The notes under the pieces: model-generated
The model's database searches: none
What the model saw: the letters and a program-made list of their open reading frames with translations, nothing else
What the model was told of the DNA's origin: nothing
From: Rahnella rivi
GTDB taxonomy: Bacteria; Pseudomonadota; Gammaproteobacteria; Enterobacterales; Enterobacteriaceae
Length of the DNA stretch: 64,000 nt
Assembly: GCF_019049655.1 (NCBI RefSeq)
Contig: NZ_JAFMOX010000063.1
Span: 124,001 to 188,000 of the forward strand
Reading direction: 5' to 3'
Position numbers and translations under genes: made by a program
Part shown: positions 50,802-59,605 of the stretch, piece after piece
How positions within the stretch are numbered: the stretch's first letter is position 1
How the letters are laid out: each line of letters opens with the position of its first letter

Positions 50802-51613
50802 TATTTATTGTGCCAGTAAGCCACGCAGCGTACATAAGCTGGATCGCATTTTTGAGTGACGGTGAAATAGTCGTTCAGCGCTTTCACCCGTTTGCCTTCG
50901 CCGGTGGCCCAGATATAGAAATCATTGTCCGGCAGCGTCAGGCTTTTGACTTTCTGCATCAGGGCATCGGTTTCCAGATCGTCGCTGTCTTCCGCGCCAA
51001 TGATCCACTCGACGCTGACGTCTTTTTCGTCTTCAAGATAGCGCACACAGCTGGCGTCTCTGGCTTTCACCAGCACGGTGATTTTCGCGCCTGTCGCGGC
51101 CTGTTTCAGCTCACTCAGGCGGCGTTTCAGCGCCGGAAGACCGGTTTCATCACACACGTACAATTGCCACTGATAATCCATCGGAATGATCAACGAACCG
51201 CGCGGACCGCCGATAATCAGCTTATCGCCGGGCTTCGCGCCCTCCGCCCACTCACTGGCGACACCGCCGTCGTGAAGGTAAAAATCAAGCGTTAACTCAT
51301 TGGCCTGCGCGTCAAAGTGCAGCGGCGTGTATTCGCGGTTAAGCGGACGCGGCCCCTCGCCCCACACAATGCCCTCTTCGGTGGCCACCGGCGGCGTGAC
51401 CACATCCCCCTGGCTGGCAGGGAAAAACAGTTTGATGTGATCATCAAAGCCACGGGAGGTAAAACCTTTCAGGTCTTCTCCGCCGAGGACAATCCGCTTA
51501 AAGCAGCCTGCAAGATTTTCAGAGCGCTTCACGGTGAGATCACGAAAAGCCAGCTCGTTTTTAACGCGAACCGGCAAGTTGGCGGCAGGTAAATCAGTGC
51601 GATGTTGTTCCAT
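50801..51613 (-). CDS. siderophore-interacting protein (ViuB/YqjH-type ferric reductase)
   Basis: 270 residues with an FAD-binding barrel and a C-terminal NAD(P)H-like domain: FKRIVLGGEDLKGFTSRGFDDHIKLFFP, then REYTPLHFD and GGVASEWAEGAKPGDKLIIGGPRGS (FAD site), ending with NDFYIWATGEGKRVKALNDYF and CVAYWHNK. These enzymes reduce Fe3+ in imported siderophores to release iron in the cytoplasm. Cotranscribed with the PadR regulator and near a TonB receptor and an iron ABC importer. Confidence 0.9.
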   Translation of the reverse strand: MEQHRTDLPAANLPVRVKNELAFRDLTVKRSENLAGCFKRIVLGGEDLKGFTSRGFDDHIKLFFPASQGDVVTPPVATEEGIVWGEGPRPLNREYTPLHFDAQANELTLDFYLHDGGVASEWAEGAKPGDKLIIGGPRGSLIIPMDYQWQLYVCDETGLPALKRRLSELKQAATGAKITVLVKARDASCVRYLEDEKDVSVEWIIGAEDSDDLETDALMQKVKSLTLPDNDFYIWATGEGKRVKALNDYFTVTQKCDPAYVRCVAYWHNK

Positions 51614-51681
51614 GTTCTTCTCTCTTTCAGGGAATCAGTTGCCGTGAAAGATATATCTTAGGAATGTTTTACGCAAGTGCC

Positions 51682-52293
51682 TTACCGCACGCCACCCCGT
51701 AAAAACATATCGACGGCGTTCACTACCAGCTGGCGGATCTCGGCAATCTGTAGCGGTTCCGGGTTTTGCTGATAGATGCGTATATTGGTTTCAGCGGTGA
51801 CCAGCGCCAGGAATTGCTGCGCGCGCAGGTGCGGATCGGCCTGCGCCAGTTGCCCTTTTTCCATCGCCACCGTCATGAACGCGGCCAGCGCCCCGATGGA
51901 TTCCCGCGGGCCTGAATCATGGAACAGCGTGCCGATGTCCGAATGCCCGGATTCCGCGATCACCATGCGGTATACCGCCAGCGCGGTGCTGTCGTTGGTC
52001 AGCACCAGCAACATGCGTTCACCAAAACGCGTCAGCACGTTTTCTAAATCCAGATCGGCAAAAGCCACGTCCAGCCCGTCAACCGCTTCGGCAAGATGCC
52101 CGGTCGTAAAAGCTTTCACCACCGCGACCAGCAGCGCCTCTTTCGAGGGGAAATAACTGTAAAGCGTGGCTTTGGAACCGCCGAGGCGTCTGGCGAGTTC
52201 GTTCATTGACGCACGCTCGTAGCCCATTTCCTGAAACAACGTTGCGGCAGCTTCGACGATCGCTTCCCTGCGGGCTTCGGTACGAACTTTCAT
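51682..52293 (-). CDS. TetR/AcrR-family transcriptional regulator
   Basis: 203 residues from ATG 52293, after a strong AGGAGG; a longer frame to 52326 is unlikely. DNA-binding part RREAIVEAAATLFQEMGYERASMNELARRLGGSKATLYSYFPSKEALLVAVV is typical. The C-terminal ligand domain resembles the TetR_C group of multidrug/envelope regulators. A palindrome ACTGTAC-G-GTACAGT lies 62 bp upstream (52355-52369) and a sister palindrome sits in the promoter of the pqi-type operon (59535-59549), so it likely represses itself and that operon. Confidence 0.9.
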   Translation of the reverse strand: MKVRTEARREAIVEAAATLFQEMGYERASMNELARRLGGSKATLYSYFPSKEALLVAVVKAFTTGHLAEAVDGLDVAFADLDLENVLTRFGERMLLVLTNDSTALAVYRMVIAESGHSDIGTLFHDSGPRESIGALAAFMTVAMEKGQLAQADPHLRAQQFLALVTAETNIRIYQQNPEPLQIAEIRQLVVNAVDMFLRGGVR

Positions 52294-52354
52294 CTTCCCT
52301 CCTGAGACATTTTCCGGCACCGGCAAGGGGAGAATCGCCGCCGCCGGGCGCTAA

Positions 52355-52369
52355 ACTGTACGGTACAGT
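52355..52369. promoter_or_regulatory. TetR-type operator, copy 1
   Basis: 15-bp palindrome ACTGTAC-G-GTACAGT, extended by A/T to 17 bp. Shares the form AC(C/T)GTAC-S-GTAC(A/G)GT with 59535-59549. Confidence 0.7.
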
Positions 52370-52490
52370 TCTTGTATACCTTCACTCTAACTGCGGGTTT
52401 AGGGGTTGTAAAGCCAGCCTGAAACGCCCCTGGCGGCGTACGAAGTGCAAAGATTCCGTTAAGAAACGCATTTATCTTTATCATTTTGTT

Positions 52491-52519
52491 GATAACAATT
52501 ATCAGTATCATTATCATTC
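52491..52519. promoter_or_regulatory. Fur-box repeats before the TonB receptor gene
   Basis: GATAACAATTATCAG followed by TATCATTATCATTC gives several overlapping GATAAT/ATTATC units, as in a Fur array. About 150 bp before the start codon. Confidence 0.75.
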
Positions 52520-52670
52520 GCACCAACGCCAAAATGGGTATCGCAAAAAATAAACCCATATTTTATAAGGACAAAGGCTTTCTCAGGAAGAGAATCACCA
52601 GTGCGTCTTAGAATTTGCAGGGCAGTTTTGTTGAGCAGAACTTAAAAAATCAGTGCAGGACTAAAAACAC

Positions 52671-55085
52671 ATGTTCAAATCCTTTTCACAGCAGGGTTTG
52701 GTGAAAAACGTCGTTTTTATGGGGACGATTCTCACCACCACTTTTAACGTACACGCAGCGGAAGCCGTAAAAGACACCACCGATCTGGCACAAAACCAGA
52801 CCACTTCTGAAGTGACCAAGAAGAAACCTGTGCGTACCGCGCAGGATTTGGCGCAGAGCAACGAAGAAGTTATGACGGTTACCGAGACGCTGCCGGATAA
52901 AAAACCGGGCTCGAAAACCACCCTCACCGCCGCCGACATGCAGAAAAAAGGCGGTAAAGATTTCGGTACGATCATGCGTTATGAACCGCTGATAAGCGCA
53001 ACGGGTTCCAGCGGCGGTTCCGGTAACGGCAAAAGCGGCTTTGACCGCGCCGGCTACACCGGCTACAACATTCGTGGTCTGGAAAGCAACCGCGTGAGCA
53101 TCGACGTCGACGGCATTCCGCAGCCCAGCGCCACTGGCCGCGCCTACGCCAGCCGCGCCGGTCTGGGCACGTTCGGCATTGGCCGTGACTACATCGATCC
53201 GTACATGTACGGTCAGGTGGATATTGAATCCGGTGCCACCTCGGCTGAGCGCGCCAACACCTCCATCGGCGGTGCCGTCTCCTTCCTGCCTAAATCCGCA
53301 GACGATTATCTGCGTCCGGGCAAAGAAACCTACTTCGGTTACCAGTCAGATTACAGCTCCTCCGATCGCTCATGGCACAACGGCATTACTGCCGCCGCCG
53401 GCGACCAGGAACTGCGCGGGCTGGTGGCGATCAGCCGTCGTGACGGTCAGGAAACCCGTAACAACAGCGATACGCATGACGCGTATCCGGCCAACTGGCA
53501 CTCCAACGCGATTATGACCTCCGGGATCTGGCAGCCAAACGATGAACACAAATTCACCGGCACGCTGGATTACTACGAAAAAGTAAACCACACCCATTAC
53601 GATGCGTGGAACAGCGCAGGCAGCGCCGTGCTCGGCACCGCACAGCAGCAAAGTAACACCCGCCGCTGGGGTGTGAGCCTGAAAGACGAATGGACACCGT
53701 TTAACGATTTCGCTGACGCCGTGGTTTCCAAAGTCTATTACCAGTACACGCAGGCGCACGACAACACCTACATGCCGAACGCCAGCAAGCAGATGATGAA
53801 CGTCTATTCCAACTATGACGTCAACACCTACGGCGCGGAAACCAGCTGGCTGAAAACCCTTGGCCGCCATGAGCTGAGCGCCGGGATCAACGGTCGCGTA
53901 TCCAACACCGAGCGTCCGTTCCGCGAAAGCCCTGAGCAGAGCATTTACACCACCACCATGCAGCCGGAAGCCAACAGCCGCAGCTACATTCTGGGCGGTT
54001 TCCTGCAAGACACTATGAAGTTTGACCTCGATGGACATAACTTCTCGGTGATCCCTGCGGTGCGCGTGGCGTATCAGAACACCAAATCGACAGACCTGTC
54101 TGACCTGTCCAACAATGTGGTGTCGGAAGATTCCGTCTCCACTCTTTACGGCAAAGCCAATACGGACACACAGGTTCTGCCTTCTCTGGCGTTCACTTAT
54201 GATCTGACGCCAAAACTGATGACCTATCTGCAATACAAACGCGGTGCACAGTTCCCGGATGCCAGCCAGCTTTACGGCTCATGGAACCTCGGTTCGTCTT
54301 ACGCGGGCGCTGCGCAGTATGCGCTGATCGGTAATACCGATCTGAAAACCGAAACCAGCAACAACTTTGAGTGGGGCGTGAAAGGGGAAGCCACGCAAGG
54401 CGTGAGCTTCAAAACCTCCGTGTTCTACAACACCTATAAGAACTTCATCGCCAACACCCGCTACACCCGTGCGGCCAACGGCAACATGTTCACCAACGTG
54501 CCCTCCAACATTTATACGATTTATCAGGCTGAAAACCGCGATAAAGCGTACATCTACGGCGGCGAGCTGAGCACCAAAATTGACTACGGCGCCTGGTTCA
54601 GCGATGTGAATGGCCTGAGCACCACCTTTGCCCTGGGTTACGCGAAGGGTCAGTCCAAGTCCAGCTATGCGGGCGACAAATACGTCGATCTCGACAGCGT
54701 TCCGCCAATGAAACTGGTGGCAGGCGTGGCGTGGGACGATCCGTCCGGCGTGTACGGCACCGCGCTGACGGCGACCTTCGTGAAAGGCAAAAAAGCCGAA
54801 TCCACTAACCGTCAGAGCTACACCAACAGCGGCACGCCAATCGCCGATTCCACGGTGGAGTACATGAACGTGCCGGGCTACGGCATGGTAGATGCGACGG
54901 CGTACTGGCAGGTGGCGAAGAACGTGAAAATCAACGGTGGCGTGTACAACCTCACCGATCGTAAATACTGGGATTACCTGAGCAGCCGTACGCTGACAGA
55001 CACCACCAATCAGGATGCTTACAACAAAGCGCTGGCCGTGATGCCAGGCCGTAACTTCCAGCTGGGCGTTAACGTCGATTTCTAA
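52671..55085 (+). CDS. TonB-dependent receptor (heme/hemoglobin or siderophore type)
   Basis: 804 residues. Signal peptide to about residue 29 (ending NVHA/AEA), a linker rich in Lys and Thr, TonB box in EEVMTVTETLP, plug (about 75-210: YEPLISATGSSGGSGNG, YNIRGLESNRVSIDVDGIPQ, VDIESGATSAERANTSIGGAVSF), and a barrel ending in Phe (LGVNVDF). Plug and barrel style agree with the hemoglobin/transferrin/lactoferrin receptor family, but the FRAP and NPNL motifs of classical heme receptors are not evident. Fur boxes upstream indicate iron repression. The ABC importer encoded at 56324-59345 may continue this uptake route. Confidence 0.88.
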   Translation: MFKSFSQQGLVKNVVFMGTILTTTFNVHAAEAVKDTTDLAQNQTTSEVTKKKPVRTAQDLAQSNEEVMTVTETLPDKKPGSKTTLTAADMQKKGGKDFGTIMRYEPLISATGSSGGSGNGKSGFDRAGYTGYNIRGLESNRVSIDVDGIPQPSATGRAYASRAGLGTFGIGRDYIDPYMYGQVDIESGATSAERANTSIGGAVSFLPKSADDYLRPGKETYFGYQSDYSSSDRSWHNGITAAAGDQELRGLVAISRRDGQETRNNSDTHDAYPANWHSNAIMTSGIWQPNDEHKFTGTLDYYEKVNHTHYDAWNSAGSAVLGTAQQQSNTRRWGVSLKDEWTPFNDFADAVVSKVYYQYTQAHDNTYMPNASKQMMNVYSNYDVNTYGAETSWLKTLGRHELSAGINGRVSNTERPFRESPEQSIYTTTMQPEANSRSYILGGFLQDTMKFDLDGHNFSVIPAVRVAYQNTKSTDLSDLSNNVVSEDSVSTLYGKANTDTQVLPSLAFTYDLTPKLMTYLQYKRGAQFPDASQLYGSWNLGSSYAGAAQYALIGNTDLKTETSNNFEWGVKGEATQGVSFKTSVFYNTYKNFIANTRYTRAANGNMFTNVPSNIYTIYQAENRDKAYIYGGELSTKIDYGAWFSDVNGLSTTFALGYAKGQSKSSYAGDKYVDLDSVPPMKLVAGVAWDDPSGVYGTALTATFVKGKKAESTNRQSYTNSGTPIADSTVEYMNVPGYGMVDATAYWQVAKNVKINGGVYNLTDRKYWDYLSSRTLTDTTNQDAYNKALAVMPGRNFQLGVNVDF

Positions 55086-55113
55086 ACGATAATTCCACAC
55101 GGTAAAAATCAGG

Positions 55114-55143
55114 GGCGTCATGTGCAAACATGGCGCCTTTTTT
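55114..55143 (+). terminator. terminator after the TonB receptor gene
   Basis: 10-bp stem GGCGTCATGT / ACATGGCGCC (one G-T pair) with loop GCAA, a stable GNRA tetraloop, then six T. Confidence 0.9.
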
Positions 55144-55233
55144 GTTATCCGTATGAAACCTGTCGGCGCGCACGTTTCGCCCAATGCTGAAACGTCAGAA
55201 TAGGCGTTTTCCTTTTTTACCTTGAGAGATTAC

Positions 55234-56271
55234 ATGGAATTAATCAGAAAACCCGTCGCGCTGGCCCTCGCCCTGCTGCTGTTACCCCTCACGGTTTCGG
55301 CGACCACGACCCTGCGCTACACCGATCACGAACCGGCGGGCGCGATGCGTACCCGCTTTATTGAAGACGTACTTTTTCCGGCGATAGAAAAAGAATCTCA
55401 GGGTCGCCTGAAAATTGAAGCCCATTGGGGCGGCGAACTCTCCACCGGTTACGACGCGCTGCGCACCGTCGGCGAAGGTAAAACGGCTGATATCGGCATT
55501 GTGGTGCCGGAATACGCCGCTAAACAGTTACCGCTGCATCAGATATTTAAAAGCTTTCCGGTCGGGCCTTCGGGCGCTCAGCAGATCGCGTTTTTCCGCC
55601 GCGTGTTTGCTGAAATCCCCGCATTCAGCGCGGAGCTTAAAAAAGAAAATGTGGTGAACCTCTTCTCTGCGACCGGCTATCCGGTGGCGTTTTTCAGCAC
55701 GCATCCGCTGAAAAATCTGGAAGACATCACCGGCACCACGTGGCGTTCAGCCAGTTTCTGGCATCAGGATTTCCTGCGCAATGCGGGCGCAAAACCGGTG
55801 ACCATGCCGTGGGGCGAACAGACGGTTAACGCCTTTAAGACCGGCGCGCTGGACGGCATTATGGTCAACGTCGACAGCGGTTATGATCTCAACATTCACC
55901 AGATGGCGCCGGACGTTTTAGTCTCAAAAGAGCTGTGGCTCGGCCATGTGTATCTGCTGGTGATGAACCAGAACGTCTGGAACGGACTGGCGCAGGATGA
56001 TAAAGACGCCCTCACCCGCGCCGCCAACACCGCGTACCAAACCGCGGGCTCAGTCATGGACAGTCACTTTGAAACGCAGCTCGAAGCGCTGCGAAAACAG
56101 GGGGCGAAGGTACGCGTTCTGCGACACAGCGAAGTGGCGCACTGGCAACAGGTGACGCGTTATCGGGAGATTCAGGCCGACTGGGTGATCAGGCAGGAAG
56201 TATCAGGCGTGAAAGACGCCGGTCCGGCGATGCAACAGGTCACTGACATCATGACGCAGGTGATGAAGTAA
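55234..56271 (+). CDS. orphan TRAP-type (DctP) solute-binding protein
   Basis: 345 residues from ATG 55234. Signal peptide ELIRKPVALALALLLLPLTVSA/TT. DctP family features: GRLKIEAHWGGELSTGYDALRTVGEGKTADIGIVVPEY, IFSATGYPV-like strand, and the conserved Arg in GTTWRSASFWHQDFLRNAGAKPVTMPWGEQTVNAFKTGALDGIMVN. TRAP binding proteins carry organic acids to DctQM permeases. No dctQ or dctM is present in the window. It stands between a TonB receptor and an iron ABC importer, so it might bind a chelate or its organic acid. Inferred. Confidence 0.85.
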   Translation: MELIRKPVALALALLLLPLTVSATTTLRYTDHEPAGAMRTRFIEDVLFPAIEKESQGRLKIEAHWGGELSTGYDALRTVGEGKTADIGIVVPEYAAKQLPLHQIFKSFPVGPSGAQQIAFFRRVFAEIPAFSAELKKENVVNLFSATGYPVAFFSTHPLKNLEDITGTTWRSASFWHQDFLRNAGAKPVTMPWGEQTVNAFKTGALDGIMVNVDSGYDLNIHQMAPDVLVSKELWLGHVYLLVMNQNVWNGLAQDDKDALTRAANTAYQTAGSVMDSHFETQLEALRKQGAKVRVLRHSEVAHWQQVTRYREIQADWVIRQEVSGVKDAGPAMQQVTDIMTQVMK

Positions 56272-56323
56272 ATTGTGGCGAATGTCAGACAGAGGCGTTC
56301 GCCCCGCCCCTGTCTGATGTCTT

Positions 56324-57106
56324 TTACCCGCCGCTGACCGGCTGGATCACCGGATTTCCTGCGCGATCCTGCAAGACTTCCACCTCCACGCCGTAAGTGT
56401 GTGCGATAAGCTCTGCCGTCACGACGTCACGCGGTTTACCTGCGGCCTGAATTTTCCCCTGCGCGACCACCAGTAAATTATCGGCATACTGGCAGGCCAG
56501 ATTGAGATCGTGCAGCACAATCACCGTCACCCAGCCACGCGCACGGGTTTCGCGACGCACCAGATTGAGCAACGACATCTGATGTTTCAGATCCAGCGCG
56601 CTGACTGGCTCGTCCAGCAGCATGACGTCGGGTTCGCGCATCATCACCTGGGCAAACAGCGCCATCTGCCGCTGCCCGCCGCTCAGCGAGGCGATTTCAC
56701 GCCCGGCAAGATGCGCAATGCCCGCCTGCTCCAGCCGCTGCATCGCGGCGTCGAGCGTTTCATCATCAATGTGCAGCGCCAGTTTGCCGAGCCGCCCGAG
56801 CACCACCACTTCCAGCACCGTCAGGTCGATATCGGCGGTGGTGTCCTGAGGAAGATAAGCTATCGCATCACGCCAGCCGTGCAGCGATTTCCCCCGCACC
56901 TTGCCGGGCGAGAGTGTACGTTCGCCGCAGCGGATCTGCCCTTGCGCCAGCGCCAGTTCGCCAAACATGGCGTTGAGCAGCGTGGTTTTACCGGTGCCGT
57001 TCGGGCCAATGATCACATGTATTTTACCGGCTTCCAGATGCGTGCTGACCCCGCCAATGATCGTGCGTCCCTGCCGGTGAATATTCACATTGTCGAGCCA
57101 CATCAT
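56324..57106 (-). CDS. iron-siderophore ABC transporter, ATP-binding protein
   Basis: 260 residues from ATG 57106, overlapping the permease stop by four bases (ATGA). Walker A in IIGPNGTGKTTLLN, Q-loop YLPQDTTADIDLTV, signature SLSGGQRQMALFAQVMM, Walker B VMLLDEPVSALD, H-loop VTVIVLHDLNLACQYAD. It belongs to the FepC/FhuC/BtuD group and powers the adjoining FecCD permease. Distinct from fecE in this window: about one-third shorter helical insert and different flanks. Confidence 0.92.
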   Translation of the reverse strand: MMWLDNVNIHRQGRTIIGGVSTHLEAGKIHVIIGPNGTGKTTLLNAMFGELALAQGQIRCGERTLSPGKVRGKSLHGWRDAIAYLPQDTTADIDLTVLEVVVLGRLGKLALHIDDETLDAAMQRLEQAGIAHLAGREIASLSGGQRQMALFAQVMMREPDVMLLDEPVSALDLKHQMSLLNLVRRETRARGWVTVIVLHDLNLACQYADNLLVVAQGKIQAAGKPRDVVTAELIAHTYGVEVEVLQDRAGNPVIQPVSGG

Positions 57107-58158
57107 AGGGTTCTCCTGCGCGGTGCGAAGATAAGCCACAACAGGAACGGCACGCCGACAATCGCCGTCACGATACCCACGGGAAATAACGCCCCCGGCA
57201 CAATCGACTTCGACAACACCGATGCCGCCGAGAGCATCAGCGCCCCGGCGAGCACCGACATCGGCATTGAGAAGCGCTGATCCTCGCCCACCATCATGCG
57301 GGCGATGTGCGGCGCGACCAGCCCGATAAAGCCGATCACCCCCACAAAACTGGTCGCCGTCGCGGTCATCACCGCCACGATGATCAGGATTTTCATGCGC
57401 AGCCGCCGGACGTTAACGCCCAGACTCAGCGCGCGCATTTCACCCATGCGCAGCGCCGCCAGTTTCCACGAATCCGCCATCAGTAACAGGCAGCACACCA
57501 GGGTGGTGACCGCGGTCAGCGCCAGCGTCGGCCAGGTTGCTTTGGTCAGGCTGCCGAACAGCCAGAATAAGATCTGCTGCGAAAGCTCCGGCGACGACAA
57601 AAACTGAATCAGCGACAACAGTGACTGGAACAAAAACAGCAGGGCAATACCGCCGAGAATGATGGTTTCGGTTCTGACCGTACGCATCGACGCCAGCATG
57701 AACAGAAACAGCGCGGCGATCATCGAAAAGATAAACGCACCGATCGGCACGGAAATCATCGGGTTCAGCCCGAAGCCGCCAAATGCCAGGCTCAGTGCCG
57801 CGCCAAACCCGGCCGCAGCGGCCATGCCGAGCGTGTACGGGCTGGCCATCGGATTGTTGAGCAATGTCTGCATCTGCGCGCCGCCCGCGCCTAAAGCCGC
57901 ACCGACCACTAACGCCATCAGCGCCATTGGCAAACGGAATTCACGCACGATGGCATCTGTCATCGCTGCCCGTTCGCCAATGCCGGTCAGCGAGCGGATG
58001 ACTTCAGAAGGCGACAGCATCGACGGGCCGGTGGCAATATCAAACACCAGGCTGATGGCGGTTAACAGCACAAAAAGCAGAACGTAGCGCCAGCGTTTAC
58101 GTTCACGCGCACGGTGAGCGGAAATCGCTTCGCTCCGTCCGGTGGAAATGGTCATCAA
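57103..58158 (-). CDS. iron-siderophore ABC transporter, FecCD-family permease
   Basis: 351 residues with about ten helices. Family marks are REFRLPMALMALVVGAALGAGGAQMQTLLNNPMASPYTLG and TSFVGVIGFIGLVAPHIARMMVGEDQ (coupling loop). N-terminus is basic and soluble (SAHRARERKRWRY). A single permease gene, so it would work as a homodimer, unlike FecCD. 68 bp after the binding-protein gene and overlapping the ATPase gene. Confidence 0.92.
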   Translation of the reverse strand: MMTISTGRSEAISAHRARERKRWRYVLLFVLLTAISLVFDIATGPSMLSPSEVIRSLTGIGERAAMTDAIVREFRLPMALMALVVGAALGAGGAQMQTLLNNPMASPYTLGMAAAAGFGAALSLAFGGFGLNPMISVPIGAFIFSMIAALFLFMLASMRTVRTETIILGGIALLFLFQSLLSLIQFLSSPELSQQILFWLFGSLTKATWPTLALTAVTTLVCCLLLMADSWKLAALRMGEMRALSLGVNVRRLRMKILIIVAVMTATATSFVGVIGFIGLVAPHIARMMVGEDQRFSMPMSVLAGALMLSAASVLSKSIVPGALFPVGIVTAIVGVPFLLWLIFAPRRRTL

Positions 58159-58226
58159 AATCCCCTGTCAGAAAACGAAAGAAGCGCTGCTCAGTGGCAG
58201 CGCCCCGGTATCACACACCCTCAGGA

Positions 58227-59345
58227 TCAGTCTTTCAGACCGACCACAAACGTGCCTTGCGGGGTGACAGGGAGATATTTTTTGTAGAAGTTCAGGTAGT
58301 TCGCCAGCGGATCCATATCTTTGAACTGCGCAGGATAGAGCTGTTTCGCCATGTACTGCACCATCGCGAAATCAGAGAGTGTGCGGGACGCACCCTGATA
58401 TACGCCGTACAACTGGCCGTTTTTGATTGCCGGTAATTCAGCCCAGCCACGACGGTTTTCAAAGCCTTTCAGCTTCTCACGCGCTTCGGCTTTGCTGATG
58501 CCCACGCCCATCGGCAGGGCTGACGGATTTTTATTGTTTTCACGCCCTGAAATGAAGATCACATCCGGTTTTGACGCCAGCACCTGCTCCGGGTTGATCG
58601 GCCCCCACCACTCAACAAACGGCGCAGCGATGTTATCGCCGCCCGCCACGGTAGCCATCGCGCCCCACATATTTTTGCCGTAGGTGAACGAATACTCTTC
58701 CGGCCCTTTGTTTCCGAATTCCACATACACTTTCGGCTTAGGTTTACCGGAGGCGGCGATGCGATCGGCCACCTCTTTCAGGGAAGAGGCATACAATTCC
58801 GCCATTTCACCGGCGCGCGCTTCCTGCCCGGTCAGTGTGCCCAGCACGCGGGTTGAGGCCACATGGCGCTCAACGGTTTGCGCGTTGTAATCGATGACCA
58901 CCACCGGAATCCCCTGCTTTTCGATGCGCGCCACGTCGGCGCCCAGCGCTTTAAACTGCCAGTCGGCCAGCACCAGTAAATCCGGGTTCAGGCTCAGCAC
59001 TTTTTCTACCGAGAAACTCTGCGCTTCAACTTCGCCCACGTCAGGAATGTCTTTCAGCGACGGACGGTGTGCAACGTGCATCTGCCAGTTTGCCGGCACC
59101 CAGCCTTCCCACGCTTCGCGTGAAATCCCGACAACCGAGTCGTAGGCCTTTTCCCCGCCGACGGACATGTAATCTTCAAAATAAAAACCCACCACCACTC
59201 GCTTGGCGGGGAGATCGACTTTTACCTGACGTCCGATGACGTCGGTAATGGTTTTGATTTCTGCCAGAGCAGAAGCACTGAGGCTCAGCGTCGCGAACGA
59301 CAGCGCGCAGGCCAGCGAGCGCAGGGTAAGAGTGTGTGCAGCCAT
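58227..59345 (-). CDS. iron-siderophore ABC transporter, periplasmic binding protein
   Basis: 372 residues with a signal peptide (LACALSFATLSLSASALA/EIK). Class III binding fold: TITDVIGRQVKVDLPAKRVVVGFYFED, then FSVEKVLSLNPDLLVLADWQF, and NPEQVLASKPDVIFISGREN. It is longer than a typical FepB/FhuD because of a C-terminal helical part (LANYLNFYKKYLPVTPQGTF). First gene of the operon, with a Fur-box-like AT stretch upstream (59381-59400). The ligand is not known; it may be the same as that of the TonB receptor at 52671-55085, much like the Yersinia Yiu layout (recalled). Confidence 0.88.
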   Translation of the reverse strand: MAAHTLTLRSLACALSFATLSLSASALAEIKTITDVIGRQVKVDLPAKRVVVGFYFEDYMSVGGEKAYDSVVGISREAWEGWVPANWQMHVAHRPSLKDIPDVGEVEAQSFSVEKVLSLNPDLLVLADWQFKALGADVARIEKQGIPVVVIDYNAQTVERHVASTRVLGTLTGQEARAGEMAELYASSLKEVADRIAASGKPKPKVYVEFGNKGPEEYSFTYGKNMWGAMATVAGGDNIAAPFVEWWGPINPEQVLASKPDVIFISGRENNKNPSALPMGVGISKAEAREKLKGFENRRGWAELPAIKNGQLYGVYQGASRTLSDFAMVQYMAKQLYPAQFKDMDPLANYLNFYKKYLPVTPQGTFVVGLKD

Positions 59346-59380
59346 GAAGTTCAGTTTCCCAGGATAAGTAGATCAAGTTG

Positions 59381-59400
59381 AATGAAAATTATTATCAATT
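59381..59400 (-). promoter_or_regulatory. Fur-box-like site before the ABC importer operon
   Basis: On the minus strand AATTGATAATAATTTTCATT, with GATAAT and a degenerate ATTTTC half, 36 bp upstream of the binding-protein start. Matches the iron-uptake role; weaker than the others in the window. Confidence 0.65.
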
Positions 59401-59502
59401 ACGTCTGACGCTTTTATTTACACAAATAAACATTTTCTTTCAAGTGATTTAACACAGCCTGCGTGGAAATCCGTGCATAACTGAACCGGGGTGTACATTT
59501 TC

Positions 59503-59531
59503 TTGACAGCGGAAAAGTCTTACTTCATAAA
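59503..59531 (+). promoter_or_regulatory. promoter of the pqi-type operon
   Basis: TTGACA at 59503-59508 and CATAAA at 59526-59531 with 17-bp spacing. The TetR-type palindrome follows directly, where a bound repressor would block transcription. Confidence 0.6.
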
Positions 59532-59534
59532 TAT

Positions 59535-59549
59535 ACCGTACCGTACGGT
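59535..59549. promoter_or_regulatory. TetR-type operator, copy 2
   Basis: 15-bp palindrome ACCGTAC-C-GTACGGT, sharing form and spacing with 52355-52369 next to the tetR gene. Confidence 0.7.
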
Positions 59550-59605
59550 TTTGATGTAAAAACAAACCGACGTCCCGCTGCGACTCCTGACAGAAGGTAA
59601 GACGA

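Larger units (their letters stand above)
52294..52670. other. divergent regulatory region between tetR and the TonB receptor gene
   Basis: 377 bp holding the TetR-type palindrome (52355-52369) on the tetR side and Fur-box repeats (52491-52519) on the receptor side. No reading frame of note. Between the two sites there is a stretch with TATAC (52375-52379) that could serve as the tetR -10 on the minus strand. Confidence 0.7.

Noticed and set aside
53370..55184. Two long minus-strand frames (53370-54233 and 54279-55184)
   Set aside because: Antisense to the TonB receptor, whose plug and barrel are intact; the translations look like shadow sequence.
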